Assembly (NCBI RefSeq): GCF_900177705.1
Contig: NZ_FXBA01000001.1
Location: 806,001-870,000 of the forward strand
Length of the DNA stretch: 64,000 bases
Reading direction: 5' to 3'
Source of the DNA: Fibrobacter sp. UWB15
Lineage (GTDB): Bacteria; Fibrobacterota; Fibrobacteria; Fibrobacterales; Fibrobacteraceae
Numbering within the stretch: position 1 is the stretch's first letter; each line of letters starts with the position of its first letter. The translations under genes and the position numbers were made by a program. Below are positions 16,227-25,133 of the stretch, piece by piece. Under the pieces are notes generated by a model. The model saw only the letters and a program-made list of their open reading frames with translations. It made no database searches and was not told the origin of the DNA.

Positions 16227-18062
16227 TTACTCCCACTCAATTGTACCAGGGGGCTTGTGGGTCACGTCGTACCACAGGCTGCCGGCACCTTCTGCTTCGA
16301 ACTTGCGCCAGAGTCCGGCCAGCATTCCCTGGTCGATTTCGGCGAAATTGGCAGTCATGGCTTCGGTGGAGTTCACCGGGCGCATCACGATGCAGGGCTT
16401 GTTAGCCGTACGGAGCGGGACGAGCACCACGGGCATCTGCCAGATTTTTTCGTACAGGTCGTTTGCCTGCAGGAATTCGGTGCAGATGTTGTCGAACTTG
16501 CGGAGTGTATCGAAGTTTTCGCGAGTGGCGTACTGTTCCACAAGCTTCGGGTCTTCATCTGCAACAGAACCAATCTGGTAAATCACGCGGTTGATGGCCT
16601 TGAAGCGGTTGGCAAGTTCGGTGGAGAACTTTTCGCAGTCCTTCCAGCTAAGGCCCGGAGTGGTGATGAGGAACGGCTGCGCGTAGGTGCGGCCGTCGCC
16701 CTGCACGCCCACGCTCTTGATGGGGAGCAGGCGGCCTGCTATGTTGTTTGCCTTCAGGTAGTCGGCGAGGCTCTGGCCATTTGTGTCACGAACGTCTTCG
16801 AACTTCACCATATCGTCGGTGAGCTTGCCTTCGCTGCAGAGCAGGCGAACGCCGAGGCCCGGACCCGGGAACGGGTGACGCCACACGAGGTTGTGCGGAA
16901 TGCCGAGTTCTTCGCCGAGGGCGCGGACTTCGTCCTTGTACAGGTCGGCGAGCGGTTCGAGCACGAGTCCCTTTTCCATGAGATCCAAAACTTCTTGCAC
17001 GCGGTTGTGGTGCGTCTTGATTTTGTCGGCGTTCTTGGTGCCGCCGCTTTCGATGGTGTCGGGGTAGATGGTGCCCTGCGCCATCATCCACTGGTTCGGA
17101 TCGAGGTTGAGTTTCGCCATTTCCTCGTCCTTCACCGTCAAGAATTCCTTACCGATGATTCCGCGCTTGGTTTCCGGTGCGGTCACGCCCTTGAGCTTTG
17201 CGAGGAAGTGTTCGCTTGCATCGCGGACCTTGAGGTTGTTCATGCCTTCCTTCGTGAGGAAGTCCATAATCTTCTGGGATTCGCCGAGGCGCATCATGCC
17301 GTTATCCACATGCAGGCCGAGAACCTTTTCCGGTCCGAGCACGCGGTTCAGGAGCACGAATGCAACGGTGGAGTCCACGCCGCCACTCACGAGCAGGAAT
17401 ACCTTGCGGTCCTTGACCTGTTCCTTGATGCGTTCCGTGATGAGCGGCAGGTAGCTCTTCATGTTCCAAGTCTTCTTGGCACCCGTGAAGTCCACGAAGT
17501 TCTCGAGCAGCTTCATGCCGAACTTGCTGTGGGTGACTTCGGGGTGGAACTGGATGCCGAAAATCTGGCGTTCGGGCTTGTCGCTGTCGAAAGCGACGGC
17601 CGCGATTTCGCAGTCCTTGGTGCTCGCCACAATTTTGTAGCCCTCGGGGAGCTTCGTGACCTGGTCGCCGTGGCTCATCCACATGGGGCTAGCTTTCGGG
17701 AGTCCCTTCAGAATCGGGCAATTCTCGTCACCTACAATAAGGTCGGCGATGCCGTATTCCTTCACCTTGCCCGGTTCCACGTGACCGCCCAGCTGCTGGG
17801 CAATGAGCTGGTGACCGTAGCAGATGCCGAGTTTGGGCACCGGCAGGTTCAGAATTTCGGGATTGTATTCCGGGGCATCGGCCGCATACACGCTGCTGGG
17901 ACCGCCGCTGTAAATGATTCCCTTCACGCCTTCGAGTTCGCTGACGGGAGCGGCGGGAGAGTGGATTTCGGTAAACACGCCCAGGCGACGCACGCGGTTA
18001 GCAATCAGGTGGGCGTACTGCCCGCCAAAGTCCAAAACTGCAATAGTATCGACGTTTTTCAT
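16227..18062 (-). CDS. guaA: GMP synthase (glutamine-hydrolysing)
   Basis: 611 residues. The N-terminal class I glutamine amidotransferase has the oxyanion region IYSGGPSSVY, nucleophile Cys in LGICYGHQL and the FHPEVTHS His/Glu. The ATP-pyrophosphatase P-loop SGGVDST follows, and the dimerisation domain ends with the family C-terminus PPGTIEWE. It converts XMP to GMP. At 611 residues it is longer than the 510-525 residue Escherichia coli type; the extra length lies after the ATPPase domain and resembles the longer GuaA form. It is 20 bp downstream of pepA on the same strand, so probably in one transcript. Confidence 0.97.
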   Translation of the reverse strand: MKNVDTIAVLDFGGQYAHLIANRVRRLGVFTEIHSPAAPVSELEGVKGIIYSGGPSSVYAADAPEYNPEILNLPVPKLGICYGHQLIAQQLGGHVEPGKVKEYGIADLIVGDENCPILKGLPKASPMWMSHGDQVTKLPEGYKIVASTKDCEIAAVAFDSDKPERQIFGIQFHPEVTHSKFGMKLLENFVDFTGAKKTWNMKSYLPLITERIKEQVKDRKVFLLVSGGVDSTVAFVLLNRVLGPEKVLGLHVDNGMMRLGESQKIMDFLTKEGMNNLKVRDASEHFLAKLKGVTAPETKRGIIGKEFLTVKDEEMAKLNLDPNQWMMAQGTIYPDTIESGGTKNADKIKTHHNRVQEVLDLMEKGLVLEPLADLYKDEVRALGEELGIPHNLVWRHPFPGPGLGVRLLCSEGKLTDDMVKFEDVRDTNGQSLADYLKANNIAGRLLPIKSVGVQGDGRTYAQPFLITTPGLSWKDCEKFSTELANRFKAINRVIYQIGSVADEDPKLVEQYATRENFDTLRKFDNICTEFLQANDLYEKIWQMPVVLVPLRTANKPCIVMRPVNSTEAMTANFAEIDQGMLAGLWRKFEAEGAGSLWYDVTHKPPGTIEWE

Positions 18063-18082
18063 ACAGTCTCAAAGATAGAAAT

Positions 18083-19549
18083 TTACTCGGCTGCGCTAAA
18101 TTCGCGGGCAAGTTGAATCAGTGTCTGCACACCGAATCCAGTCGCGCCGTATTCGGTGTATTTCCACTTCTTGTCGACGAATGCGGTGCCTGCAATATCC
18201 CAGTGCGTCCAGGCGGTGTTTTCGGGCACGAATTCCTGCAGGAAAAGCGCTGCAGAAATGGCACCTGCGTCGCTGCCGGTGTTCTTGAGGTCGGCGAAGT
18301 GATCCTTGAGCGCGTCGGCGTATTCTTCTTCGAGCGGCATGCTCCAGAACTTTTCGCAGCAGGCTTCGCCGCAGTTGATTACCTTCAGGCCCAAGTCGTC
18401 ATCGTTGCTGAAGAATCCCGTGACGGCATAGCCGAGGGCGCGGACCATGGCGCCCGTAAGGGTGGCGAGGTCCACGATGTGCGTTGCGCCGATGAGGCCC
18501 GCTTCGGCAAGTCCGTCGCTTAAGACCAGGCGGCCTTCGGCGTCGGTGTTGTCGACCATGACGGTCTTGCCGTTCTTGGCGGTAAAGATGTCGCCCGGCA
18601 GCACGGACTTATTACCAATGGCGTTTTCGGCGAGGCAGCAGACGGCGCTCACGCGAATCGGGAGCTTGAGCGTAGCGATAGCCTGGATGGCGGCGAGCGC
18701 GGTCGCTGCACCGCTCATGTCGCTGATCATTTCGGGCATGGATTTAGGCGGTTTCAGGCAGAGTCCGCCGGTATCAAAAGTGAGTCCCTTGCCGACAATC
18801 ACCAAGTGGTCCTTGGAGGTGCGCTTGCTGGGCTTGTATTCAAGCGTAATCATGTGCGGCTCGTGCGAGCTGCCCTTGCCGACGGTCACGTGGCCCATGA
18901 AGCCTTCCTTTTCGAGCTGCTTCATGTTGCGAACCTTGATGCTTAAGCCTTCGGTGTACTTGGCGACGGTCTTTGCGCGTTCCACGAATTTGGCGGGGTA
19001 GAGGTCGGATGCACTTGTGTTGATTAAGTTCTTGGCAAGCGTAATGGCCTTCTGTTCTACGGCGACGTCTTCGGCAATCTTCTTGAATTCCTTGACGTGT
19101 TCGCCGGCAACGATTTCGTAGGTCACCTGGAAGTTCGGCTTTTGTTTGCTCTTGTAAGCGTCGAACTTGTAGTCGGCGTAATGCAGGCCGTGCAAAATGG
19201 CCTTGAACTGTTCATCGGCCGCGTCGGCGAGGAACAGGCTTACGCAGGGAATCTGCTTCTTCATCGCCTTTTTGGCGAGACGGTAGGCGGCCATGCGCAG
19301 GTGGTCGAGGGCGGAAAGGCCGCGCTCCTTGGCGGCGTCTACAAAGAAGGTGTTGCAGCCGTCGATTTCTAGGTATTCGAGGTCTTCGAAGGGGCCTTCC
19401 TTCATGCCCTTCAGAATGGTTTCGACCTGTTCTTCGCCTTCGGGGGAGAGAACGGTTGAAAATTGAACAGATTCTTTGACATAAAACAGGGCGTATGCCT
19501 TGCTGTCAACGTTTTTGAGATTTTCGGAAGAAACGATATTCAGATTCAT
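18083..19549 (-). CDS. pepA: Leucyl (cytosol) aminopeptidase, M17 family
   Basis: 488 residues. The M17 signature [14 protein letters not shown] is present, with the two-metal-site lysine in [12 protein letters not shown] and the carbonate-binding Arg within the signature. The N-terminal macro-like domain is less conserved, as in the family. It removes N-terminal residues from peptides in the cytoplasm and needs Zn/Mn. GAGG stands just before the ATG at 19549. No signal peptide is visible. The gene starts directly next to a long tandem repeat tract (19570-19672) that occupies its 5' flank. Confidence 0.96.
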   Translation of the reverse strand: MNLNIVSSENLKNVDSKAYALFYVKESVQFSTVLSPEGEEQVETILKGMKEGPFEDLEYLEIDGCNTFFVDAAKERGLSALDHLRMAAYRLAKKAMKKQIPCVSLFLADAADEQFKAILHGLHYADYKFDAYKSKQKPNFQVTYEIVAGEHVKEFKKIAEDVAVEQKAITLAKNLINTSASDLYPAKFVERAKTVAKYTEGLSIKVRNMKQLEKEGFMGHVTVGKGSSHEPHMITLEYKPSKRTSKDHLVIVGKGLTFDTGGLCLKPPKSMPEMISDMSGAATALAAIQAIATLKLPIRVSAVCCLAENAIGNKSVLPGDIFTAKNGKTVMVDNTDAEGRLVLSDGLAEAGLIGATHIVDLATLTGAMVRALGYAVTGFFSNDDDLGLKVINCGEACCEKFWSMPLEEEYADALKDHFADLKNTGSDAGAISAALFLQEFVPENTAWTHWDIAGTAFVDKKWKYTEYGATGFGVQTLIQLAREFSAAE

Positions 19550-19569
19550 GCCTCAAATGTAGTAAATAT

Positions 19570-19672
19570 AGGAAGTTGGCAGTAGGAAGTAGACAGTAGG
19601 AAGTAGACAGTAGGAAGTAGACAGTAGGAAGTAGGCGGTAGGAAGTAGGCGGTAGGAAGTCGGAAGTAGGTT
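19570..19672. repeat. Tandem 14-bp repeat tract (AGTAGGAAGTAGAC family), copy 2
   Basis: About seven contiguous units of a 14-bp word: early units read GTAGGAAGTAGACA, later ones drift to GTAGGAAGTAGGCG. It lies 21 bp upstream of the pepA start. The rest of this 250-bp gap holds a possible weak hairpin near 19692-19735 and the promoter at 19747-19775. Confidence 0.9.
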
Positions 19673-19746
19673 GGCTTATGCTTCGGGTTCTTGGTGACGC
19701 TTGATACCTTTTTATTGTCACCTCGTCACTTTTTTGGGGAGTCCTT

Positions 19747-19775
19747 TTGCAATTTACTTCAAAAAATGCTATAAT
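19747..19775 (+). promoter_or_regulatory. Sigma-70-type promoter for the 19799 gene
   Basis: TTGCAA (19747-19752), a 17-base spacer, then a perfect TATAAT (19770-19775). Transcription would begin near 19782, leaving a leader of about 17 bases that contains the GGAGG ribosome site. Confidence 0.85.
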
Positions 19776-19798
19776 GAAGTTGTAAAATGGAGGTTCAA

Positions 19799-20872
19799 AT
19801 GAATCGTAAACTTACTGGTATTCTTAGCGTTCTAGCCCTTTCGGCGATGTCTTTTGCCCAGGCTCCCGCAGCCGCCCCTGCTGCAACTGCTGCTCCTGCT
19901 GAACAGGCTCCTGCAGCTGCTCCGGCAGAAGAATCTGCTCCTGTTGCCGTTCGTGGCGCAGACGCAGCCGCTCCCGTTGCCGCTGAACAAACTGCAGCCC
20001 CTGCTGAACAGGCCGCTCCTGCCGCTGTAGCTGCTGCTCCCGCAGCCCCCGCTGAAGAACCTGTTGCAGAACCTGCCGTGGTTGTTGCTCCCAAGGCTGT
20101 TCGCGGAGCCGATAACAAGGATGTCGGTCCTTCTTCTGAAGCCGCCCAGCGTTTCCGTGATGCTCGCAATACCGTTTATTACGAAACAGTCTATACACGT
20201 GAAGACGGCGTTCCTGTCCGTACCGTTTATGTTGCCGAACGCGAAGGAAAGGACACGGTTACCCTCGATGAACTTAGGGGCCTTTATCCTATGAAGTTTA
20301 AGATCGGTGCCCGCGGTTCTGTGGGTGCTTACCAATTGGCCGGTAACGATTGGGACAGCGACCAGTATAGTGGTGTAACCTGGAGAGCGGGTCTTGTATC
20401 TATCATTCCGCTGAACCTTTATACGATGGGTATTAAGCTTGGCGTACTTTTTGAACAGAGCAAGGCTAGTGAATCCTATTATGTAGGCATTGATGAAATT
20501 CCTACGAGTTACAGATTCAGTCAAAAGAAAATCGATATTCCGGTTCTCTTTACGTTCAAGTCCGCTTCATCAAGGTTCTTCTTTGATCTCGGTGTCGAAA
20601 TGTCGATCCCGCTGTACGACAAGCTTCGCGTTTCTTATACCGACCGTAATGACAATAAACATTCGGAACGAATCGATTTGATTGACGACTATCGTTCTGA
20701 ATTGGATTGGGCTTTTGTTTTTGGTTTCTCGATTATGGCAAACGACTACTTGTCGCTTGACATTAGTGCCAACCTGGGTGTGTCCGATTTGTACGACGGT
20801 CATCGTAAGAACATGAATATGAACTTGGATGCCTCTTCGCTCAACTTGGGAATTTCCGTTTACCCGTTCTAA
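19799..20872 (+). CDS. Outer-membrane beta-barrel protein with Ala/Pro-rich N-terminal arm
   Basis: 357 residues from the ATG at 19799, because GGAGG lies 5 bases upstream; the earlier ATG at 19787 is itself part of that ribosome site. A signal peptide (MNRKLTGILSVLALSAMSFA) is followed by about 75 residues of Ala/Pro/Glu-rich low complexity in which the word VRGAD occurs twice (about 52 and 99). The C-terminal 190 residues form a small PorT/OmpX-like barrel (FKIGARGSVGAYQLAG to SSLNLGISVYPF). The low-complexity arm may span the periplasm. It lies 3 bp upstream of the exchanger gene. Confidence 0.8.
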   Translation: MNRKLTGILSVLALSAMSFAQAPAAAPAATAAPAEQAPAAAPAEESAPVAVRGADAAAPVAAEQTAAPAEQAAPAAVAAAPAAPAEEPVAEPAVVVAPKAVRGADNKDVGPSSEAAQRFRDARNTVYYETVYTREDGVPVRTVYVAEREGKDTVTLDELRGLYPMKFKIGARGSVGAYQLAGNDWDSDQYSGVTWRAGLVSIIPLNLYTMGIKLGVLFEQSKASESYYVGIDEIPTSYRFSQKKIDIPVLFTFKSASSRFFFDLGVEMSIPLYDKLRVSYTDRNDNKHSERIDLIDDYRSELDWAFVFGFSIMANDYLSLDISANLGVSDLYDGHRKNMNMNLDASSLNLGISVYPF

Positions 20873-20875
20873 TAT

Positions 20876-21847
20876 ATGATTCTTGCCATTGTCGCTGTAA
20901 TTCTTGGCCTTGCGGTTCTCGTCTGGAGTGCTGATAAATTTGTGGACGGAGCCGTAGGTATTGCCGAATTTTGCGGCATGTCTACACTTCTGATTGGTAT
21001 GGTAATCGTAGGCTTTGGAACGTCGGCTCCGGAGCTTACGGTTTCTGCTATATCGGCTTCTCAAGGGAATCCTGCACTGGCACTGGGTAATGCCTACGGC
21101 AGTAACATTGCAAATATCGCTTTGATCCTTGGTGCGACTGCGCTTATTTCTCCGATTCTAATGCAGCGCTCCGTGATTCGCGGTGATTTGCCGATTCTGA
21201 TCGCTGTGTCGTTGCTTTCTATTGCATTAGTGTGGGATGGTAGCGTGGTGCGCTGGAATGGCGTACTTTTGCTGGTTGTCTTTGCGCTGGTCATGGCTTA
21301 CAGCATTTGGCGTGAATTGAAAAAGGCTAGGGTCGAGGCATCAAATTCTGTTGAAGAAGAATCCGCCGGAAAACAGACTTCCTTAGGCAAATCCATTTTC
21401 TGGCTTGTCTTGGGGCTTGCCTTGCTGGTGGCTAGTTCTCGAGCTCTCGTTTGGGGGGCTGTCGAAATTGCCCGTACGCTTGGCGTGAGTGACTTGTTGA
21501 TTGGTCTTACGATTGTCGCTATCGGTACATCTTTGCCGGAACTGGCAAGTTCCATTGCTGCGGCGCGCAAGGGCGAAAACGATCTTGCCTTGGGCAATAT
21601 TATCGGTTCTAACCTGTTCAATACGCTTGCGGTGGTGGGCCTAGCGGCAACTATTTCTCCGATGGATGAAATTGAAAAGGCGGTCACTTATCGCGACATG
21701 CCTTTGATGACTGCTTTGACGGTTGCCTTGATTGTGCTTGGCTTTAGGCGTAAAGGCGAGGGGCGTTTAAACCGTATCGCCGGTGCAATTCTTTTAGCGG
21801 TTTATGTTGGCTACCTAGCCCTGCTTATAGCACAAGCGAAAGGCTAG
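20876..21847 (+). CDS. Calcium/sodium antiporter (CaCA family, YrbG-like)
   Basis: 323 residues with about ten membrane helices in two homologous halves. Each half carries the alpha-repeat of cation/calcium exchangers: GFGTSAPELTVS followed by GNAYGSNIANI in the first, and AIGTSLPELASS followed by GNIIGSNLFNT in the second. These acidic and Asn/Ser residues form the ion site. It exchanges Ca2+ (or another cation) for Na+ or K+ at the inner membrane. It begins 3 bp after the upstream outer-membrane gene, so co-transcription from the promoter at 19747 is likely. No ribosome site other than bases within the upstream gene is visible. Confidence 0.92.
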   Translation: MILAIVAVILGLAVLVWSADKFVDGAVGIAEFCGMSTLLIGMVIVGFGTSAPELTVSAISASQGNPALALGNAYGSNIANIALILGATALISPILMQRSVIRGDLPILIAVSLLSIALVWDGSVVRWNGVLLLVVFALVMAYSIWRELKKARVEASNSVEEESAGKQTSLGKSIFWLVLGLALLVASSRALVWGAVEIARTLGVSDLLIGLTIVAIGTSLPELASSIAAARKGENDLALGNIIGSNLFNTLAVVGLAATISPMDEIEKAVTYRDMPLMTALTVALIVLGFRRKGEGRLNRIAGAILLAVYVGYLALLIAQAKG

Positions 21848-21854
21848 TCGCTTT

Positions 21855-23099
21855 TTAATTGGGTGGGAAGAACAGGTAGGCGATGGCGATGGCTGCAATC
21901 ACGCCTGCCGCATCTGCAATTAAAGCGCAGGTAACAGCGTGGCGGGTCTTCTTGACCCCGACCGATCCGAAGTACACGGCGATGATGTAGAAAGTCGTGT
22001 CGGCGGCTCCCTGGAACATGCAACTGAGGCGTCCGGCAAAGCTGTCGGGGCCTAGAGTCTTCATTGCATCGATCATCATGCCGCGGGCACCGCTACCGCT
22101 CAGGGGCTTCATGATGGCGGTGGGGAGTGCGGGCACAATATCGCTACCGGCACCGCAAAGTCCGAGAATCCAGGAAACTCCGTTCAGTAACAAATCCATA
22201 GCGCCGCTGGCACGGAAAACGGCGACACCTACAAGGATTGCCACCAAGTTCGGAATAATCATGACGGCGGTATGGAAACCGTCCTTGGCGCCTTCTACGA
22301 AGGCTTCGTAAGCTTGAATCTTCTTGTAGACAGCCAGCCCGAGGAAGGCCACGATAATTCCGAACAGGGCGATACCGCTAATCAAAAGGCTTGTGGTGCC
22401 GATTGCTTCGGCCGTCAGGTGGCTGAAGTAGACCATGATAGAAATAACGCAAGCCGAAAGTCCGCCGAGCCAGGCGACTGTTACCGGATCCTTGAGCTTG
22501 ACCTTCTGGAAAAAGCTGAGGGCGACAATGCCTGCGATAGTGCTGAAGAACGTAGAAAGCAGGAGCGGAAGGAATACGTCGCTTGGATTGGATGCTCCCA
22601 TCTGCGCGCGGTAAGTCATAATGCTCACCGGAATCAGCGTAAGGCCGCTCGCGTTCAGCACCAGGAACATAATCTGGGAATTGCTTGCGACGGACTTGTC
22701 TTCGTTCGGGTTGATTTCTTGCAGCTGTTTCATGGCCTGTAAGCCCATCGGAGTGGCGGCGTTATCGAGTCCGAGCATGTTGGCGCTGATGTTCATGAGC
22801 ATGGTGCCAATCACCGGGTGGTTCTTTGGAATTTCGGGGAAGAGCCTGCTGAACAGAGGCGAGACAATCCTTGCAAGAATCTGGACCGCACCAGCTTTTT
22901 CGCCAATCTTCATGATGCCAAGCCAAAGGCTCAAGATGCCTGTAAGGCCAATCGCGATTTCGAAAGCCGTCTTGGACATGTCGAATGCACCGAGGATTGC
23001 CTTGTTGAATATTCCGGAGTCGCCAAAAGCGATCCATTGGACCATGCAGGCGACAAACGCGCCAAAGAAGAATACGAGCCAGATAATGTTTAAAACCAT
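21855..23099 (-). CDS. SpmA-SpmB fusion, nucleoside-recognition (Gate) domain membrane protein
   Basis: 414 residues from the ATG at 23099. The first half matches spore maturation protein A (GLTGILSLWLGIMKIGEKAG, then NMLGLDNAATPMGL). The second half matches SpmB (GAKDGFHTAVMIIPNLVAIL, then PTAIMKPLSGSGARGM and FQGAADTTFY). Both are Gate-domain membrane proteins. In spore formers they are separate genes; here they are one polypeptide in a non-sporulating lineage, so a transport or envelope role is more likely than sporulation. The frame extends to a TTG at 23141, but that codon lies inside the terminator hairpin of the upstream gene, which argues for the internal ATG. Confidence 0.88.
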   Translation of the reverse strand: MVLNIIWLVFFFGAFVACMVQWIAFGDSGIFNKAILGAFDMSKTAFEIAIGLTGILSLWLGIMKIGEKAGAVQILARIVSPLFSRLFPEIPKNHPVIGTMLMNISANMLGLDNAATPMGLQAMKQLQEINPNEDKSVASNSQIMFLVLNASGLTLIPVSIMTYRAQMGASNPSDVFLPLLLSTFFSTIAGIVALSFFQKVKLKDPVTVAWLGGLSACVISIMVYFSHLTAEAIGTTSLLISGIALFGIIVAFLGLAVYKKIQAYEAFVEGAKDGFHTAVMIIPNLVAILVGVAVFRASGAMDLLLNGVSWILGLCGAGSDIVPALPTAIMKPLSGSGARGMMIDAMKTLGPDSFAGRLSCMFQGAADTTFYIIAVYFGSVGVKKTRHAVTCALIADAAGVIAAIAIAYLFFPPN

Positions 23100-23110
23100 G
23101 GCCTGAAAAA

Positions 23111-23155
23111 TAAAAAAAGGCGAACCATTTGATTTTCTCAAAGGTTCGCCTTTAA
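23111..23155 (-). terminator. Terminator of the 23179 lipoprotein gene, abutting the next gene start
   Basis: On the minus strand AGGCGAACC pairs with GGTTCGCCT around an A/T-rich loop, followed by seven T residues. It ends about 12 bp before the SpmA-SpmB ATG, so that gene depends on read-through or a promoter within the hairpin region. Confidence 0.85.
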
Positions 23156-23178
23156 TAGTTGATGGGTTTGTTTTCGAC

Positions 23179-23571
23179 TTAGTCTTCGTCGTCGTCCATA
23201 GACATGAACTGAATCAACATTTCGCAAGTCATTTCACCTTGATAAACGTAGAAGGTGGTACTCTTGTCGCCAATGTCGCACTTCTTTCCGCCAGCGGGAC
23301 ACTTGTCTAAGAGAATTCCTTCGTTTTCTTCGTTGCATTCGCTTTTAATCGACTTGTCTGTCGTTTCGGCACAGAAAGCACCGGACGTATGCTTACAGGC
23401 AACAATGCTACCCGAAGAACCTGCAGGGGTATCTTCATTTTCGATAACGGAGGGAGAATCGTTTCCGTCGTTATCAACGTTGTTGATACGTGATTCGCCA
23501 GAGCCCTTGCCGGAGCAAGCTGCCAAGGCAAGCAGGCTGAATCCCAAAATAATCTTTGCAACGGATTTCAT
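23179..23571 (-). CDS. Small lipoprotein, Cys-rich
   Basis: 130 residues with a lipoprotein signal: hydrophobic core and LALAAC lipobox, Cys19. The mature part has an acidic, Asn/Asp-rich linker and then six further cysteines (VACKH, AFCAE, SECNE, DKCPAG, KKCDIG, EMTCEML), probably paired in disulfides outside the cytoplasm, and an acidic tail MDDDED. I recognise no named domain. It is 11 bp downstream of the porin-like gene on the same strand. Confidence 0.75.
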   Translation of the reverse strand: MKSVAKIILGFSLLALAACSGKGSGESRINNVDNDGNDSPSVIENEDTPAGSSGSIVACKHTSGAFCAETTDKSIKSECNEENEGILLDKCPAGGKKCDIGDKSTTFYVYQGEMTCEMLIQFMSMDDDED

Positions 23572-23582
23572 GTTAGCCTCAC

Positions 23583-24887
23583 TTAGAACACGAGGAAGAT
23601 GCCGAGGTTACCGACGAGGCCGGACCATGTATCGTTGTTCAGGTTGTCAGCAACAGAAGCTTCGATAACCAGGTGGTCGTAGCTGAAGCGGAGACCGGCG
23701 CTGGCGTTCGTCGTGTTGGTGCGCATAGAGATGATGGAGGTGTCGTTGTTGGCTGCACCTTCTTCGATGGATTCGGTCTTGTAGTCGATGACCTTCCAAA
23801 CGAAGGCTGCGCTACCGAAGAGGATCCAGTTTTCGTTGAGGGCCATTTCGGCGAGGATGTTCGGTGTAGAGAACAGGCCGAAGTCGTAGGTGTTGGTGGT
23901 CTGGTTGCCGTTTTCGATTTCATCGAAGATGTAGACCGGCAAGCGGTTGTTCAAGCCAAGGAACACCTGAGCGTTTTCAGCAGTGAAAACCGGGAAAGAG
24001 AAGTCGAAACGCGGCTGGATGAGGATGTAGGCGTTGTTGTTGGTGGTTTCGGTAGTGGTGTTACCGGCCTTTACGCGGCGATCGCTCTTCTGGCGCAAGA
24101 AGTCGAGGCCAGCAGCCCAAGCAAAGTTCGTAGCGGACGGACCGTTAGAGAGGGTCACGCTAGCACCGAGATCCCAGAAGTCCGGATCGTCTTCGGTCTT
24201 GTTGCCGTTGTTGTCGGTTTCGACGTCGGTTTCTTCATCGAAGGTGAGCCAGTAGACGTTAGCAACGATGTCGAAGGTTCCGAGAGGAGCGCCGAACTTC
24301 ACGTTGATGTAGTCGCCTGCAGCGGTCGTGGATTCGTCGCGGGTGTTCTTGACGTTGGCGGCCTTCTGTTCGTTAGAAGTCCAGGTCTTGTCGATGGCGA
24401 GGTCAACAGCGACACCGAAAGCGGGAGTAGCGATACCGGCAGTGAACATGCCGAGACCTGCTCTGTTGTCAAAAGCGAGGAGGTAGGTCATGCTGCTGGA
24501 GCCGAGAGCGAGAACGCCTTCTTCACCAGTCGGTTCAACGTAGAACAGCTTGCGGCCGTTCATCTTGTAGACTGCGTTCATGTCGCCATCGATGGTAGAA
24601 GCGCCGAACTGGTTGTTGACGGTGTTGTAAGCATTACCGTGGAGAACGTTGAACTTGCCAGTAGCGGCCGGAGTCGGAACGCTTTCGGAGGCGGCAGGAG
24701 CTTCGAAGCTGGTTGTAGAAGAAGATTCAGCTGCGGGTGCCGGTTCAGGTGCCGGAGCGGCAGGAGCTTCTTCTTCCTGAACGCTTTCGGTAGAGGAGGT
24801 GGATTCTTCATATTCGTCGTCATAGTCCTGAGCAACGGCAGCAGACACTGCGAGTGCAGAGACGACAGAAATAAGCTTAATATTCAT
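23583..24887 (-). CDS. Porin-like outer-membrane protein
   Basis: 434 residues with a signal peptide cleaved near AVAQDYDD, then about 50 residues of Glu/Ser/Ala/Pro-rich low complexity (EEEAPAAPAPEPAPAAES). The remaining 340 residues alternate polar and aromatic positions as in a beta-barrel and end in a hydrophobic strand LVGNLGIFLVF with terminal Phe, the usual outer-membrane signature. The disordered N-terminal arm resembles the one in the 19799 protein. Specificity is unknown. The last residue positions and the ribosome site (AAGGAGATACGA before ATG) support the frame. Confidence 0.78.
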   Translation of the reverse strand: MNIKLISVVSALAVSAAVAQDYDDEYEESTSSTESVQEEEAPAAPAPEPAPAAESSSTTSFEAPAASESVPTPAATGKFNVLHGNAYNTVNNQFGASTIDGDMNAVYKMNGRKLFYVEPTGEEGVLALGSSSMTYLLAFDNRAGLGMFTAGIATPAFGVAVDLAIDKTWTSNEQKAANVKNTRDESTTAAGDYINVKFGAPLGTFDIVANVYWLTFDEETDVETDNNGNKTEDDPDFWDLGASVTLSNGPSATNFAWAAGLDFLRQKSDRRVKAGNTTTETTNNNAYILIQPRFDFSFPVFTAENAQVFLGLNNRLPVYIFDEIENGNQTTNTYDFGLFSTPNILAEMALNENWILFGSAAFVWKVIDYKTESIEEGAANNDTSIISMRTNTTNASAGLRFSYDHLVIEASVADNLNNDTWSGLVGNLGIFLVF

Positions 24888-24943
24888 TCGTATCTCCTTA
24901 CGAGAGAGGATTTGGGGGTTGATTTTAAGAGAAATATAATAAA

Positions 24944-24972
24944 ATGGTTATGACTATGCAAGTCATAACCAT
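24944..24972 (-). terminator. Hairpin with T-rich tail, probable serS terminator
   Basis: Perfect 12-bp arms ATGGTTATGACT (24944-24955) and AGTCATAACCAT (24961-24972) around ATGCA. On the minus strand the stem runs into TTTTATTATATTT. A second small hairpin (TTCAATAC/GTATTGAA) lies near 24991-25010. The position upstream of the porin-like start leaves an operator role open. Confidence 0.6.
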
Positions 24973-25069
24973 ATACTTTGTACTCAGCCTTCAATACGTC
25001 TGTATTGAAAAAAGTTTACTTATGAGACCGCTCGTGCTAGAGTCAAATGAAAAAATATGATAAGCACTC

Positions 25070-25115
25070 GCTCTCGCCACCACGACTGATTTGAATCAGT
25101 CGCTTGTGGCTCACG
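25070..25115 (-). repeat. 46-bp structured element, copy A
   Basis: Read on the minus strand: CGTGAGCCACAAGC, a hairpin core GACTGATTCAAATCAGTC, then GTGGTGGCGAGAGC. GCCAC and GTGGC also pair, extending the stem. It starts 19 bp after the serS stop. Copy B (29127-29172) has identical flanks but a different, equally paired core. Confidence 0.85.
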
Positions 25116-25133
25116 TAAAACTACTTTAACGAA

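Noticed and set aside
16257-18116. A 619-codon frame antisense to guaA
   Set aside because: Shadow frame caused by codon bias; guaA is certain and the antisense product is His/Val-rich without any domain. The same applies to long antisense frames over purB, serS, the porin-like gene and the 32817 lipoprotein.
19570-19672. Possible CRISPR array
   Set aside because: Units are contiguous 14-mers without spacers, and no cas gene is present.
21855-23141. TTG at 23141 as the start of the SpmA-SpmB fusion
   Set aside because: The codons up to 23099 lie in a terminator hairpin and its T-run, and no ribosome site precedes the TTG.
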